Part shown: in pieces, positions 27,417 through 36,778 of the stretch
How the letters are laid out: each line of letters starts with the position of its first letter
Position numbering within the stretch: the stretch's first letter is position 1
Assembly (NCBI GenBank): GCA_902779865.1
Contig: CACZDG010000025.1
Coordinates: forward strand, 1-43,612
Direction: 5' to 3'
Length of the DNA stretch: 43,612 nucleotides
Source: an uncultured bacterium
GTDB taxonomy: Bacteria > Verrucomicrobiota > Kiritimatiellia > RFP12 > UBA1067
Made by a program: the position numbers and the translations under genes
Notes under the pieces: model-generated
Told to the model about the DNA's origin: nothing
Seen by the model: only the letters and a program-made list of their open reading frames with translations
Databases searched by the model: none

Positions 27417-27956
27417 ATGGCAGCCGACTACCTAATCGCATCTCTTCCGTCCCTCGCGCTTGACGGCCCCGCTCCAATCAGCATGGAGCGGTTCCTCGCC
27501 TCATGCCGCGAACAGATCGGGAAAAAGGCAACGGCAGGGATTGAAGCGGCCCTCGCCTGTGCGCCATCGAGCCATCCAGTCGCAGAGCGCTGGCGCGACT
27601 TCGAGACGCAGCTCCGCAACGCAGCAGCGGCGGAACGTGCGCGCAACGCCGGACAGGACCCTGCCAAATGGCGCCATCCCGCCGTAGGCTGTTCGCTCTA
27701 CTGGACGAACCGCGTCGCCACCGCATTCCAGGAAAAGGACCCGGCGAAGCGCGAACGCCTACTAGACCAGGTTCGCTGGGACGCGGCAGGCGAGCTTACG
27801 CCAGTCACCTCCCCGCTTTCATCGGCCGCCGCGTTCACCTACGCGATCAGGCTCGCCATATCCATACGCCGCTCCGCCCTCGGGACGGACGCGGGCAACG
27901 AAGTTTTCAACCGGCTGACAGCGGCGTCCGCGCCCGGATCGGTCCTGAAGGAATAA
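27417..27956 (+). CDS. DUF2764 family protein of the V-ATPase operon
   Basis: The protein has 179 residues. The opening YLIASLPSLALDGPAPISMERFLASC is the DUF2764 signature. Proteins of this family sit between subunits E and A in V-ATPase operons of PVC and Bacteroidetes bacteria; their function is not established, and a stalk or assembly role is inferred from position. It is cytoplasmic with no membrane segment. It lies 9 nt after subunit E and 5 nt before subunit A. Confidence 0.85.
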   Translation: MAADYLIASLPSLALDGPAPISMERFLASCREQIGKKATAGIEAALACAPSSHPVAERWRDFETQLRNAAAAERARNAGQDPAKWRHPAVGCSLYWTNRVATAFQEKDPAKRERLLDQVRWDAAGELTPVTSPLSSAAAFTYAIRLAISIRRSALGTDAGNEVFNRLTAASAPGSVLKE

Positions 27957-27961
27957 CTCAC

Positions 27962-29713
27962 ATGCAAGCAACAGGAAAAATCGTAGCCGTAAACGGCAAC
28001 ATGATCACGGTCGCGTTCGACGGCGCCGTCGCCCAGAACGAAGTGGGGTACGCCGTCTTGGGCGACAAGAAACTGATGGCGGAAATCGTGCGCGTACGCG
28101 GCACCCGCTGCGACATGCAGGTGTTCGAGTCCACCACCGAACTGATGGTTGACGACCGCGTTGAGTTCTCTGGCAACCTCCTTGCCGCAGAGCTCGGCCC
28201 CGGCATACTCACGCAGGTGTACGACGGTCTCCAGAACCCGTTGCCGGAACTCTCAAGGGAAGTGGAAAAGACCGAAGGCAAGGAACGAAGCTTCTTCCTC
28301 CAGCGTGGAATGTATCTGCCCGGACTCCCCCGCGAAAAGAAATGGGACTGGCACCCCACCGCCAAGCCCGGTGCGCACCTTACCGCCGGCGAGGAACTCG
28401 GATGGGTCACTGAGGGAATCTTCCAACACAAGATCATGGTACCATTCTCGTTCGCCGGTTCTTGGACTGTCAAAGACCTCGCCCCCGCCGGAGACTACAC
28501 CGTTGTAGATGACATCGCAACGCTGCAAGGCCCCGACGGCGGTGAGAAAAAGGTGCAGATGATGCAGCGCTGGCCCGTCAAGGTGCCGATCAAGTGCTAT
28601 GTAGATCGCCTTGCGCCAGTTGAAACGCTTGTCACCTCGGTGCGTACCATTGACACGTTCTTCCCCGTCGCAGTTGGCGGCACTTACTGCATTCCTGGCC
28701 CGTTCGGCGCGGGCAAGACGGTTCTGCAGCAGACCACCGCCCGCTACGCGAAAGTCGATATCGTCGTATCCGCAGCTTGCGGCGAACGCGCCGGCGAGGT
28801 GGTGGAAATGCTCAAGGAGTTTCCCGAGCTCGACGACCCGCGCACCGGCAAGAAGCTCATGGACCGAACGGTGATCATCTGCAATACGTCCTCGATGCCC
28901 GTTGCGTCGCGCGAAGCTTCAGTGTACACGGCGGTGACGCTCGCCGAATACTACAGGCAGATGGGTCTCAACGTGCTCGTGCTTGCGGACTCCACCAGCC
29001 GCTGGGCGCAGGCCATGCGCGAACTTTCCGGACGCCTTGAGGAAATCCCTGGCGAAGAGGCGTTCCCCGCCTACCTCGAATCGCGCATCGCGGCGTTCTA
29101 CGAGCGTGCGGGACGTGTAAAGTTGAAAGACGGCTCAACTGGTTCCGTCACGATCGGCGGCACGGTCTCTCCCGCCGGCGGTAACTTCGACGAGCCCGTC
29201 ACTCAGGCGACGCTCAAGGTGGTCGGCGGGTTCCACGGTCTCAGCCGCGCCCGCTCCGACGCGCGCCGCTACCCGGCCATCGACCCGCTCGACAGCTGGA
29301 GCCAGTACACTTCCATCATCGACACCGCCCGAGTCGAAAAGGCGCGCACCCTTCTGCGCAAGGGCAACGAGGTGGGACAGATGATGAAGGTCGTCGGCGA
29401 AGAGGGAACGAGCCTCGCGGACTTCACGGACTACCTGAAGAGCGAGTTCCTCGACACCGTCTATCTCCAGCAGAACGCATTCTCCGAGGTTGACGCCTCC
29501 ACTCCTGAGGAACGCCAGAAGGTCATGTTCGACGTCGTTGAGAAGGCTCTCTTCACGGAGTACAAGTTCACGACGAACGACGAGGCCCGTGCGTTTTTCA
29601 TGTCGCTGCAGCAGGCGTTCATCGACTGGAACAACATCAAGAGCGACGCTCCTGAGTTTGAAACGGCCCGCGAGGGACTGCTCGCGAAAATCGCCGAAGC
29701 CGCACGCAGCTAA
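27962..29713 (+). CDS. atpA: A/V-type ATPase catalytic subunit A
   Basis: The protein has 583 residues. The β-barrel start is MQATGKIVAVNGNMITV; the family's bulge insertion lies near 90-190; the P-loop GPFGAGKT is at 246-253; VLADSTSRWAQAMRELSGRLEEIPGEE is conserved. It hydrolyses or makes ATP in the A3B3 head. An upstream in-frame extension overlaps the DUF2764 gene and is rejected because AAGGA and the family N-terminus support 27962. The operon ends here: the next gene is convergent 3 nt away, so subunits B, D, I and K are absent from this locus. Confidence 0.96.
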   Translation: MQATGKIVAVNGNMITVAFDGAVAQNEVGYAVLGDKKLMAEIVRVRGTRCDMQVFESTTELMVDDRVEFSGNLLAAELGPGILTQVYDGLQNPLPELSREVEKTEGKERSFFLQRGMYLPGLPREKKWDWHPTAKPGAHLTAGEELGWVTEGIFQHKIMVPFSFAGSWTVKDLAPAGDYTVVDDIATLQGPDGGEKKVQMMQRWPVKVPIKCYVDRLAPVETLVTSVRTIDTFFPVAVGGTYCIPGPFGAGKTVLQQTTARYAKVDIVVSAACGERAGEVVEMLKEFPELDDPRTGKKLMDRTVIICNTSSMPVASREASVYTAVTLAEYYRQMGLNVLVLADSTSRWAQAMRELSGRLEEIPGEEAFPAYLESRIAAFYERAGRVKLKDGSTGSVTIGGTVSPAGGNFDEPVTQATLKVVGGFHGLSRARSDARRYPAIDPLDSWSQYTSIIDTARVEKARTLLRKGNEVGQMMKVVGEEGTSLADFTDYLKSEFLDTVYLQQNAFSEVDASTPEERQKVMFDVVEKALFTEYKFTTNDEARAFFMSLQQAFIDWNNIKSDAPEFETAREGLLAKIAEAARS

Positions 29714-29716
29714 GCA

Positions 29717-30775
29717 TCAGGCTTGCGGTGCGGAAATCACGCCGCCGCAGAGGATCTCGCCGTCAGCGCCGTAAAAGACCGCTGACTGGCCCGGCGTTAC
29801 ACCCATGATCCCGTCGGGCGCGGTGCAGATTCCGTTTTGGAACGTCACGGGGCCGCGTGGTTCGCCAGTGCTGCGGATTTTCACGCGGCAGGGGATTGAC
29901 GCGTCCGTCTCCGTCGCACCCATCCAGTTAACGTCTTCCACGCGGAAATAATGCGAGACAAGCGACTCGCGTTCGCCAAGCACGACCCTGTTGGCGCAGG
30001 AGTCGATGCGCACAACGTAAAGCGGATTCGGAGAGGCGATGCCAAGCCCCTTCCTCTGTCCGATCGTGTAGTGCCAGTAGCCCTTGTGGCGTCCGATTAC
30101 ACGGCCAGACTCATCCACCACATCCCCTTCGCGATCCTCTATGCCGATAAGCTCGTTTCTGTCGCCGGAGTAGAAATCCTGTGAATCTGGTTTGTCCGCC
30201 ATGACGAGCCCGTGTTCACGTGCGTAGGCGCGTACCTCGCGCTTTGTAAATCCACCGAGCGGGAACATGGTGTGCGCAAGTTGTTCTTGCGAGAGACGGT
30301 ATAGGAAGTAGCTTTGGTCCTTGCCTTCGTCAGCTGCGCGCTGAACGGCGAAGCGTCCGTTACGGTGGAGAATGCGCGCGTAGTGTCCGGTGGCGAACGC
30401 ATCGAAGTCAAGTCCTCCCTCGCGTGCAAGTTTCGGCAGAAGCCCGAACTTCATGCGGGCGTTACAGAACACGCATGGGTTTGGGGTGCGTCCCGAAAGC
30501 GACGTCTCGCGGTAGTAGGCGATCACCTCTCGTTCGTAGGCATCCGCGCAGTCTATTGCGCGGTAGTCGATGCCAAGACGTTCCGCAAGCGCAGTAGCCT
30601 GAGCGATGTCGAGTTCCTCGCCCGCACCGAAACACGCGTCGCGCACACCGCCTTTGTAGCGGCCCTCGCGCCAAAGCTTCATAGTGACGCCGACCACATC
30701 ATGGCCGGCCTCCTTCAGCATGAAGGCGGCGACGGAAGAATCAACGCCGCCGGAAAGTCCTACGGCTACTCTCAC
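29717..30775 (-). CDS. mnmA: tRNA 2-thiouridine synthase MnmA, variant without the second catalytic cysteine
   Basis: The protein has 352 residues from a GTG start that overlaps the panD stop by 4 nt. The PP-loop SGGVDSS is at 8-14; NPCVFCNARMKFG gives C101 and C104; the tRNA-contact segment HYTIGQRKGLG is intact. In E. coli a second cysteine (C199) sits in a KkDSTGICF segment; here the aligned stretch is KPDSQDFYSG with Y202. Some MnmA subfamilies, with an ACxGxxE-type segment like C48 here, seem to lack it and may use an Fe-S cluster or the CxxC pair; this is from memory. It thiolates U34 of tRNA Lys/Glu/Gln. Confidence 0.9.
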   Translation of the reverse strand: MRVAVGLSGGVDSSVAAFMLKEAGHDVVGVTMKLWREGRYKGGVRDACFGAGEELDIAQATALAERLGIDYRAIDCADAYEREVIAYYRETSLSGRTPNPCVFCNARMKFGLLPKLAREGGLDFDAFATGHYARILHRNGRFAVQRAADEGKDQSYFLYRLSQEQLAHTMFPLGGFTKREVRAYAREHGLVMADKPDSQDFYSGDRNELIGIEDREGDVVDESGRVIGRHKGYWHYTIGQRKGLGIASPNPLYVVRIDSCANRVVLGERESLVSHYFRVEDVNWMGATETDASIPCRVKIRSTGEPRGPVTFQNGICTAPDGIMGVTPGQSAVFYGADGEILCGGVISAPQA

Positions 30776-31137
30776 TTCTGCGTCCCTGCAGGGACGGGGT
30801 TGTTGTCCGCGTCGAAGAACACTACGCGGGGAGCATGGGTCGCAGCCTCTTCCGGCGTGAACTGCCCGAACGCCATGACAATGAGCCTGTCGCCGACCTT
30901 CCCCTTGTGGGCAGCGGCGCCGTTGAGGCAGCACACGCGAGAACCACGCGCACCGGGAATCACGTAGGTCTCGAAACGCTCGCCGTTCTCGACATTTGCG
31001 CAGAGGATCTTCTCGTTGGGGAAGAATCCCGCCGCATCCATGAAATCGGGATCGACCGTGAGCGACCCGACGTAGTCAAGGCACGCCTCGGTCACGCGGA
31101 TGCGGTGGAGTTTGGCGCGCAGAAGGGAAACCGTCAT
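30772..31137 (-). CDS. panD: Aspartate 1-decarboxylase (pyruvoyl enzyme)
   Basis: The protein has 121 residues, the usual length. It begins [18 protein letters not shown], and the self-cleavage site that forms the pyruvoyl group is G24-S25 in [30 protein letters not shown] is also conserved. It makes β-alanine for pantothenate and CoA. It overlaps clpX upstream by 4 nt (ATGA) and mnmA downstream by 4 nt (GTGA), an unusual metabolic gene inside a protein quality-control operon. Confidence 0.96.
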   Translation of the reverse strand: MTVSLLRAKLHRIRVTEACLDYVGSLTVDPDFMDAAGFFPNEKILCANVENGERFETYVIPGARGSRVCCLNGAAAHKGKVGDRLIVMAFGQFTPEEAATHAPRVVFFDADNNPVPAGTQK

Positions 31138-32408
31138 TTCAAGCCCTCTTTCACCATTTCGGCGGTGACTGTGACCTTGCGTCCGGCGTTCCCGCCAGCG
31201 CCATCGTACATCACGTCGGTCATTATGCGCTCCATTGCGGCGCGAAGTCCGCGCGCGCCCGTCTTGCGGGCTAGAGCCTCCTTCGCGAGTTCGCGGAGTG
31301 CTTCCGGCGCGAATTCAAGGTCAACGCCATCCATCGCGAGGAGTTTGCGGTACTGCTTCACGAGACAGTTCTTGGGCTCGGTCAGCACACGCACAAGATC
31401 GTCCTCGGAAAGTTCGCTCATCGTGGTGACTACGGGGAGGCGTCCCGTGAACTCCGGTATCAGGCCGAACTTCACCAGGTCTTCTGGCCTCACGCCTTGA
31501 ATCGGAGAACTGGACGTTTCACCGCCGCGTCCGCCGACGCCAACGAAACCGATCACGGACTTGCCCGTGCGTTCGGCGATGATCTTGTCGAGACCGACGA
31601 ATGCGCCGCCGCAGATGAAGAGAATGTTTGAGGTATCGACCTCAATGTACTCCTGGTCTGGATGCTTGCGTCCGCCCTTCGGCGGGAATCGGCAGACGGT
31701 CCCTTCAAGTATCTTCAGCAAAGCCTGCTGCACGCCTTCGCCAGACACGTCGCGGGTGATTGAGACGTTGTCCGTCTTCGACGCTATCTTGTCGATTTCG
31801 TCGATGTAGATGATTCCGCGAGCGGCTTTTTCTGTGTCGCCGTTCGCGTTCTGCCACAGGTAACGGACGACGTTCTCGACGTCTTCGCCCACATATCCGG
31901 CCTCGGTCAGGGTGGTGGCGTCGCCGATTGCGAACGGCACCTTGAGGAACTTCGCGAGCGAACGGGCGAAGAGCGTCTTGCCGCATCCAGTCGGACCGAT
32001 GAGGAGAATGTTGGACTTCTCGATCTCCACGTCGGCGAACTCGGGGCCGTTCACCGCCTTCGCGGCAGTGGATTCAAGGCGGCGGTAGTGGTTGTGGACG
32101 GCCACGGAGAGAATCTTCTTGGTCTGTTCGTGGCCGATCACGTACTTGTCGAGGAAATCCTTGATTTCACGCGGCGCGGGAACAGGTCCAATTGGCTCGG
32201 CAGGCGCTTGCTTCTTCGACTTCGACTGATTTGCCCTCTCTGCCTCTTCGCTATTGCGGGCGATTTCCGCTATCTCAAGTGCCTGGCGGGCGCAGTCCTC
32301 GCAGATGTTCGCATCACCAGGGCCTGGCACCACAACAGCCTCATCAAGGCCGCGCCCGCAGAACGAACACGTCATCCCCGAAAGGTCGTCATTCTTCTTC
32401 TTAGCCAT
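31134..32408 (-). CDS. clpX: ClpXP unfoldase subunit ClpX
   Basis: The protein has 424 residues. The N-terminal zinc-binding domain has C14, C17, C36 and C39. Walker A GPTGCGKT is at 138-145 and Walker B IIYIDEID at 199-206; sensor and substrate-pore segments (GYVGEDVEN) follow. It unfolds tagged proteins and feeds them to ClpP. It starts one base after the clpP stop (TGA-A-ATG). Confidence 0.97.
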   Translation of the reverse strand: MAKKKNDDLSGMTCSFCGRGLDEAVVVPGPGDANICEDCARQALEIAEIARNSEEAERANQSKSKKQAPAEPIGPVPAPREIKDFLDKYVIGHEQTKKILSVAVHNHYRRLESTAAKAVNGPEFADVEIEKSNILLIGPTGCGKTLFARSLAKFLKVPFAIGDATTLTEAGYVGEDVENVVRYLWQNANGDTEKAARGIIYIDEIDKIASKTDNVSITRDVSGEGVQQALLKILEGTVCRFPPKGGRKHPDQEYIEVDTSNILFICGGAFVGLDKIIAERTGKSVIGFVGVGGRGGETSSSPIQGVRPEDLVKFGLIPEFTGRLPVVTTMSELSEDDLVRVLTEPKNCLVKQYRKLLAMDGVDLEFAPEALRELAKEALARKTGARGLRAAMERIMTDVMYDGAGGNAGRKVTVTAEMVKEGLK

Positions 32409-32409
32409 T

Positions 32410-33012
32410 TCAAGCCTTCTTCGGAACGAGAACCTTGTCGATGAGACCCCACGCGCACGCCTCGTCCGCGCTCATGAAGTGGTCCCGGTCGGTGTCGCGC
32501 ACGACGTCGTCAGCGGTCTTCCCGGAATGGTATGCGAGTATCTGGTTGAGGATGTCCTTGAGGCGGAGAATCTCGCGCGCGGTGATTTCGATGTCGCTCG
32601 CCTTGCCCTCCGCTCCGCCCCACGGCTGGTGGATCATGATGCGCGCGTTTGGGAGCGCGAAGCGCTTGCCCTTCGCGCCGGCGGTGAGCAGCACCGCGCC
32701 CATCGACGCCGCCTGTCCAACGCAGTACGTCGCAACCGGACAGGAGATGAACTGCATCGTGTCGTAGATGGCGAGCCCCGCCGTGACGCTGCCGCCCGGC
32801 GAGTTGATGTACATCGAGATTTCCTTCTTCGCGTCCTGCGCCTGCAGGAAGAGAAGCTGCGCGACGATCGAGTTGGCGGAGTCGTCCGTCACCTCGCCGC
32901 CAAGCAGGACTATGCGGTCCTGCAGGAGGCGGGAATAGATGTCGTAGGAGCGCTCGCCACGGGACGTCTGCTCGACGACCATCGGAACGAGGTACGAGGC
33001 TTTAGGTGTCAT
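32410..33012 (-). CDS. clpP: ATP-dependent Clp protease proteolytic subunit
   Basis: The protein has 200 residues. The catalytic triad is S103 (GQAASMGA), H128 (MIHQPWGG) and probably D177 (DTDRDHFM). The oxyanion strand is SPGGSV (71-76). The short N-terminus is normal. It degrades proteins unfolded by ClpX in the cytoplasm. It follows tig by 26 nt. Confidence 0.97.
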   Translation of the reverse strand: MTPKASYLVPMVVEQTSRGERSYDIYSRLLQDRIVLLGGEVTDDSANSIVAQLLFLQAQDAKKEISMYINSPGGSVTAGLAIYDTMQFISCPVATYCVGQAASMGAVLLTAGAKGKRFALPNARIMIHQPWGGAEGKASDIEITAREILRLKDILNQILAYHSGKTADDVVRDTDRDHFMSADEACAWGLIDKVLVPKKA

Positions 33013-33038
33013 GTCGCTTCCTTATGCCGATTCGATAG

Positions 33039-34337
33039 TTATTTGGCGGCGGAGAGGACGAAGTCCAACGCCTTGTCTGCGCGGAGCTGGTCCTTGTAGC
33101 CTTCCAGCTGGTCGCGTTCCTTGATCTGCTTGAGCAGGTCGTCGGCGGTCGCCTTGCCGTTCGACGCCGCGGCCATCTTTTCAAGGCTGGCCTTGACTTC
33201 GTCTTCAGTGGCGTCAAGCCCTTCCTTCTCGGCGATGCCGAGGAGGATGTAGGAAAGGCGCACCTGGCGGACGGCGTTGTTCTCCGCGTCGGCGAGAATC
33301 TGCTCGCGGTGCGTCTCGAAGTAGTCCGCAGGCAGGCCCGAATACTGGGCGCGACGGGCAAGGTCCTCAAGGTAGCTCTGCGTCTGGCGGCGCACGAGCG
33401 ACTGGGGAACGTCGAAGTCGGACTTCTTCAGCAGCAGGTCGATCGCCTGATCCTTGCGGGACGCGAGCTCGCGCGCCTTGGCGTCCTCTTCCATCCGCTT
33501 GCGGAAATCGGCGCGGAGGGCGTCCATCGACTCCACCTTCGCAGCGGCGATGAACCCAGCATCGTCCGGCAGCGTGCGGCTGCGGAAACTCTTCACGGTG
33601 ATGGTGTAAACGGCCTTCTTACCCTGCAACGGTTCGGGTGCGGCCTCCTTGGCGAACTTGACCTTCACGCCATCCTTCGTCTCGCCGGCCTTCATGCCCT
33701 TCAGCGCATCGAGGATCTCGGGGAGGAAACGCCCCTCTTCGAGCTGGGTCCAGAAACCGGTGCCCTCGCACACGGCCTTCTGGTCGGGGACGATCTCGGT
33801 AAGCGGCTTGCCGTCCAACTCGCCCTTGTAGTCGAAGCACACGAAATCGCCATCGGCGACCGTCGCGCCCTCCTTGGCGTCTTCGTACTTCGCGAATGCG
33901 CGGCGGTACGACTCGATCTCTGCGGACACCTGGTCTTCAGTCACTGACGTATCGCCGGCCTTGATTGCAAGCTTCTGGTACTTCGGGAGGGAGAACTCTG
34001 GCCTCACCTCCACGATCGCCGTACAGGAGAAGCCCGTCTCGGGCGCAAACGTCACGTTCTGAACGCCATCGATCGTAATGGGATCGACGGACGCCTCCTC
34101 GAGCGCCTTCTTGTAAAACGAATGGAAGCAGGCCTGCTGGCATTCCTGCTTGATCTCTTCCTGGAACTTCTGCTTCAAGACGGGCAATGGTATCTTGCCC
34201 TTGCGGAATCCAGGCACCACGGCGTTGCGAATGAACACGTTGAGCACCTTGCGGTACTCTTCCTTGACCTCTTCGGCGTCGGTCGTTATCGTCAACGCCA
34301 GCATACATGCGCCGGCTTCTTTCTTTTCTACCTTCAT
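33039..34337 (-). CDS. tig: Trigger factor
   Basis: The protein has 432 residues. The N-terminal ribosome-binding domain ends in the signature GFRKGKIP. The FKBP-like PPIase domain is around 150-240 (VADGDFVCFDYKGELDGKPL…). The C-terminal helical chaperone domain completes it. The start at 34337 has AAAGGCAG upstream and removes 11 codons of upstream frame. First gene of tig–clpP–clpX–panD–mnmA. Confidence 0.93.
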   Translation of the reverse strand: MKVEKKEAGACMLALTITTDAEEVKEEYRKVLNVFIRNAVVPGFRKGKIPLPVLKQKFQEEIKQECQQACFHSFYKKALEEASVDPITIDGVQNVTFAPETGFSCTAIVEVRPEFSLPKYQKLAIKAGDTSVTEDQVSAEIESYRRAFAKYEDAKEGATVADGDFVCFDYKGELDGKPLTEIVPDQKAVCEGTGFWTQLEEGRFLPEILDALKGMKAGETKDGVKVKFAKEAAPEPLQGKKAVYTITVKSFRSRTLPDDAGFIAAAKVESMDALRADFRKRMEEDAKARELASRKDQAIDLLLKKSDFDVPQSLVRRQTQSYLEDLARRAQYSGLPADYFETHREQILADAENNAVRQVRLSYILLGIAEKEGLDATEDEVKASLEKMAAASNGKATADDLLKQIKERDQLEGYKDQLRADKALDFVLSAAK

Positions 34338-34370
34338 CGTTCTGCCTTTCTGTGGAAAAAATGAGCACAT

Positions 34371-34399
34371 AGTTTACCACAAACTGACAGAAACCGCAA
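34371..34399 (-). promoter_or_regulatory. tig operon promoter
   Basis: Minus-strand TTGCGG (34394-34399), 17 bp, TAAACT (34371-34376) with TG extension; leader about 27 nt. Confidence 0.65.
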
Positions 34400-34444
34400 T
34401 TGAAGAATTTTCGAGAATAGCACTTTCCCCCGCCAAAATTATGA

Positions 34445-34450
34445 TATACT
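34445..34450 (+). promoter_or_regulatory. serS promoter -10
   Basis: TATACT with TG extension in ATTATGATATACTAAATGCC. No strong -35. It is divergent from the tig promoter. Confidence 0.55.
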
Positions 34451-34479
34451 AAATGCCCGTTTTAAAGAAGGAATCAACC

Positions 34480-35778
34480 ATGATCGACATCAGGAAAATC
34501 AGGGAAGAATTCGACGCCACCGCTGCACAGCTCGCACGGCGCGGCGTCGAACAGGAAAAAGTCGCCAAGGCCCGTGACCTCGACGCGAAGCGCCGTGCGC
34601 TCATCGCCGAGACGGAGGCGCTCAAGCAGCAGCGAAACAGCGCGTCCAAGGAAATCGGCGCGGCCGCAAAGGCCGGGCAGGACATCTCCGCCGCCAAGGA
34701 GAAGGTGCGCGCGATCGGCGACCGCATATCGGAAATCGACGCAGAACTCGCCAAGATCGAAACCGATCTCCGCGAGACGTTGCTCATGATTCCGAACATC
34801 CCAGCGCCGGAAATCCCCACCGGACCCGATTCCTCCGCGAACAAGGTCGTGCGCTTCGTCGGCGAATGGAAGGATCCCGCCTACCCGATTCCCGATCACA
34901 TGCAAATCGGCGAGAAACTCGGCATCTTCGACTTCCCCCGCGGCGTGAAGCTCACGGGTACCGGTTTCCCGATCATCCTCGGACAGGGCGCGAAGCTCCA
35001 GCGCGCGCTCATCCAGTATATGCTCGACCTCCACTGCCAGAAGCAGGGCTACACGGAAATGCTGCCCCCCTTCCTCGTCAACTCCGCGTCCATGACCGGC
35101 ACCGGACAGCTTCCGAAGTTCGCCGAGGACCTCTACCACTCGAACGCGGACGACTTCTGGCTCATCCCCACCGCCGAAGTGCCCGTAACCAACTACTACC
35201 GCGACGATATTTTCGATGGCGTGAAGCTTCCGAAGATCACGCCCGATTCGCCCGTCAAGCTCACGGCCTACACGCCGTGCTTCCGCCGCGAGGCGGGTAG
35301 CGCCGGCAAGATGACGCGCGGAATGCTGCGCGTCCACCAGTTCGACAAGGTCGAGATGGTAAACTTCGTCCATCCCTCCACTTCGTTCCAGCAGCTTGAG
35401 ACGCTCGTCCACGAGGCTGAAGAGGTCCTCACCGGACTCGGCCTCCATTTCCGCGTCCTCATGCTCTGCTCCGGCGACATGGGCTTCTCCGCCGCCAAGT
35501 GCTACGACCTTGAACTTTGGGCGCCCGGCGAACAGCAGTGGCTGGAAGTCAGCTCGTGCAGCTGTTTCACGGATTACCAGGCCCGCCGCCTGAACTGCCG
35601 CTTCAAGGACGAAGACGGTAAGACGAAGCTCGTCCACACCCTCAACGGCTCCGGTGTCGCGCTGCCGCGTCTCATGGTCGCCCTTCTCGAACAGCACCTT
35701 CAGGCGGACGGCTCTGTCCTGATTCCGGAAGTGCTTAGGCCGTACTTCGGTGCCGACCGTCTTCTGCCCGTCAAGTAA
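34480..35778 (+). CDS. serS: Serine–tRNA ligase
   Basis: The protein has 432 residues. The N-terminal antiparallel coiled-coil arm (about 28-100) that grips the tRNA-Ser long arm is clear. Class II motifs follow: TPCFRREAGSAGKMTRGMLRVHQFDKVE (motif 2) and NGSGVALPRLMVALLEQH (motif 3). AAGGAATCAACC precedes the ATG; an in-frame upstream ATG nine codons earlier lies in the promoter. Confidence 0.97.
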   Translation: MIDIRKIREEFDATAAQLARRGVEQEKVAKARDLDAKRRALIAETEALKQQRNSASKEIGAAAKAGQDISAAKEKVRAIGDRISEIDAELAKIETDLRETLLMIPNIPAPEIPTGPDSSANKVVRFVGEWKDPAYPIPDHMQIGEKLGIFDFPRGVKLTGTGFPIILGQGAKLQRALIQYMLDLHCQKQGYTEMLPPFLVNSASMTGTGQLPKFAEDLYHSNADDFWLIPTAEVPVTNYYRDDIFDGVKLPKITPDSPVKLTAYTPCFRREAGSAGKMTRGMLRVHQFDKVEMVNFVHPSTSFQQLETLVHEAEEVLTGLGLHFRVLMLCSGDMGFSAAKCYDLELWAPGEQQWLEVSSCSCFTDYQARRLNCRFKDEDGKTKLVHTLNGSGVALPRLMVALLEQHLQADGSVLIPEVLRPYFGADRLLPVK

Positions 35779-35791
35779 CTGAAAGGCCCAC

Positions 35792-36769
35792 ATGAGCAAA
35801 ACACATTGGCTTATCTTCGTCTCATTGACAGCTCTTTCCTCCGGGCTTGTGTGGCACTTAGCGCCCACGCTCGGCGCTAAGTTACCGCCCGCTGCCCGCG
35901 CACGCATCTGCGATACCGTCGCTGACGTGCAGAACCGCCTCGGTACTGCCCGCGACGGCTTCGCCGAACGCATGGGGAAATCCGTGCCCAAGCCCGCCAG
36001 AAGCACCGAATACGAAGTTTCAGCCGATGCCGTGGCTCCGGTCGCCGTTCCCGCGCAGACCTCTCCGACCGTCACGCAAGCGCTTCCGAACGCCACGCCA
36101 AACCCCGCCTCCGCGCTGAGGGAGGAATCTCCATACGACAAAGGGATAGTCCGCATCGGGCCGTCGGCTTCAAGCGGCGCGACGTGGGGAGTCCTCTCGC
36201 GTGTGGCGCCGATAGAAGACCTTGACGGTAAGACTATCGGGAACGTAGCAGGCGGCAGATTCTTCCTGATTGAACGCCGCGAAAAAGCGGGCGGGGCACT
36301 GATGCTCATCGGCAATTTCACGCCCAAGAAACTGCAGCAGACCGTAAGAGTGGCGGCCAAGGACGTCATTTGCTTCACGCGGTCTCTGGACGACCTGTCG
36401 GACAACCAGAAAAGCTGCCTCAGGAAATACTACCAGCTGAACGGCGAAGCGGAAGCCCTCAAATCCCGGTTGCAGGTCAGGGAATCGAAGAAAAACCCCT
36501 ATGCGGTCGAGGCTGCCAAGGCGTTGTCCGAACTGCGCGCTAAGGAGGCGGAGGCAAGCAGACGCGCAGACGATGCCGACTCGAACCGCAACGCGACTTA
36601 CGAGATAGCCCCGCTTGCCGAGAAAGTGAGAGAACTGAGCAAAAAGGCGAGGGCGTGGAAGGAATCACACGCATCTGAACTCTCCGATCCGGTGAAGGAC
36701 CCTGGATACTTGATGCTCATCAAAGAGCGCGACATGTATGGAGAAGCGATTCGCGGCCTTGCGTTCTGA
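35792..36769 (+). CDS. Unrecognised membrane-anchored or exported coiled-coil protein
   Basis: The protein has 325 residues. A single hydrophobic segment at about 5-25 acts as signal or anchor. A Pro/Ala/Thr-rich linker covers about 60-115. A small β-rich region follows (118-205; DLDGKTIGNVAGGRFFLIERRE), then a charged helical region with coiled-coil character (about 210-310). I recognise no family. It follows serS by 13 nt with an AAAGG site, so it is probably co-transcribed. A cell-envelope location is inferred. Confidence 0.8.
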   Translation: MSKTHWLIFVSLTALSSGLVWHLAPTLGAKLPPAARARICDTVADVQNRLGTARDGFAERMGKSVPKPARSTEYEVSADAVAPVAVPAQTSPTVTQALPNATPNPASALREESPYDKGIVRIGPSASSGATWGVLSRVAPIEDLDGKTIGNVAGGRFFLIERREKAGGALMLIGNFTPKKLQQTVRVAAKDVICFTRSLDDLSDNQKSCLRKYYQLNGEAEALKSRLQVRESKKNPYAVEAAKALSELRAKEAEASRRADDADSNRNATYEIAPLAEKVRELSKKARAWKESHASELSDPVKDPGYLMLIKERDMYGEAIRGLAF

Positions 36770-36778
36770 CCGATCGCG

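Noticed and set aside
27668..27961. N-terminal extension of V-ATPase subunit A
   Set aside because: It overlaps the DUF2764 gene; the family N-terminus and AAGGA support the start at 27962.
34474..36405. 643-codon minus-strand frame opposite serS
   Set aside because: serS motifs are on the plus strand; the antisense product is unlike any protein.
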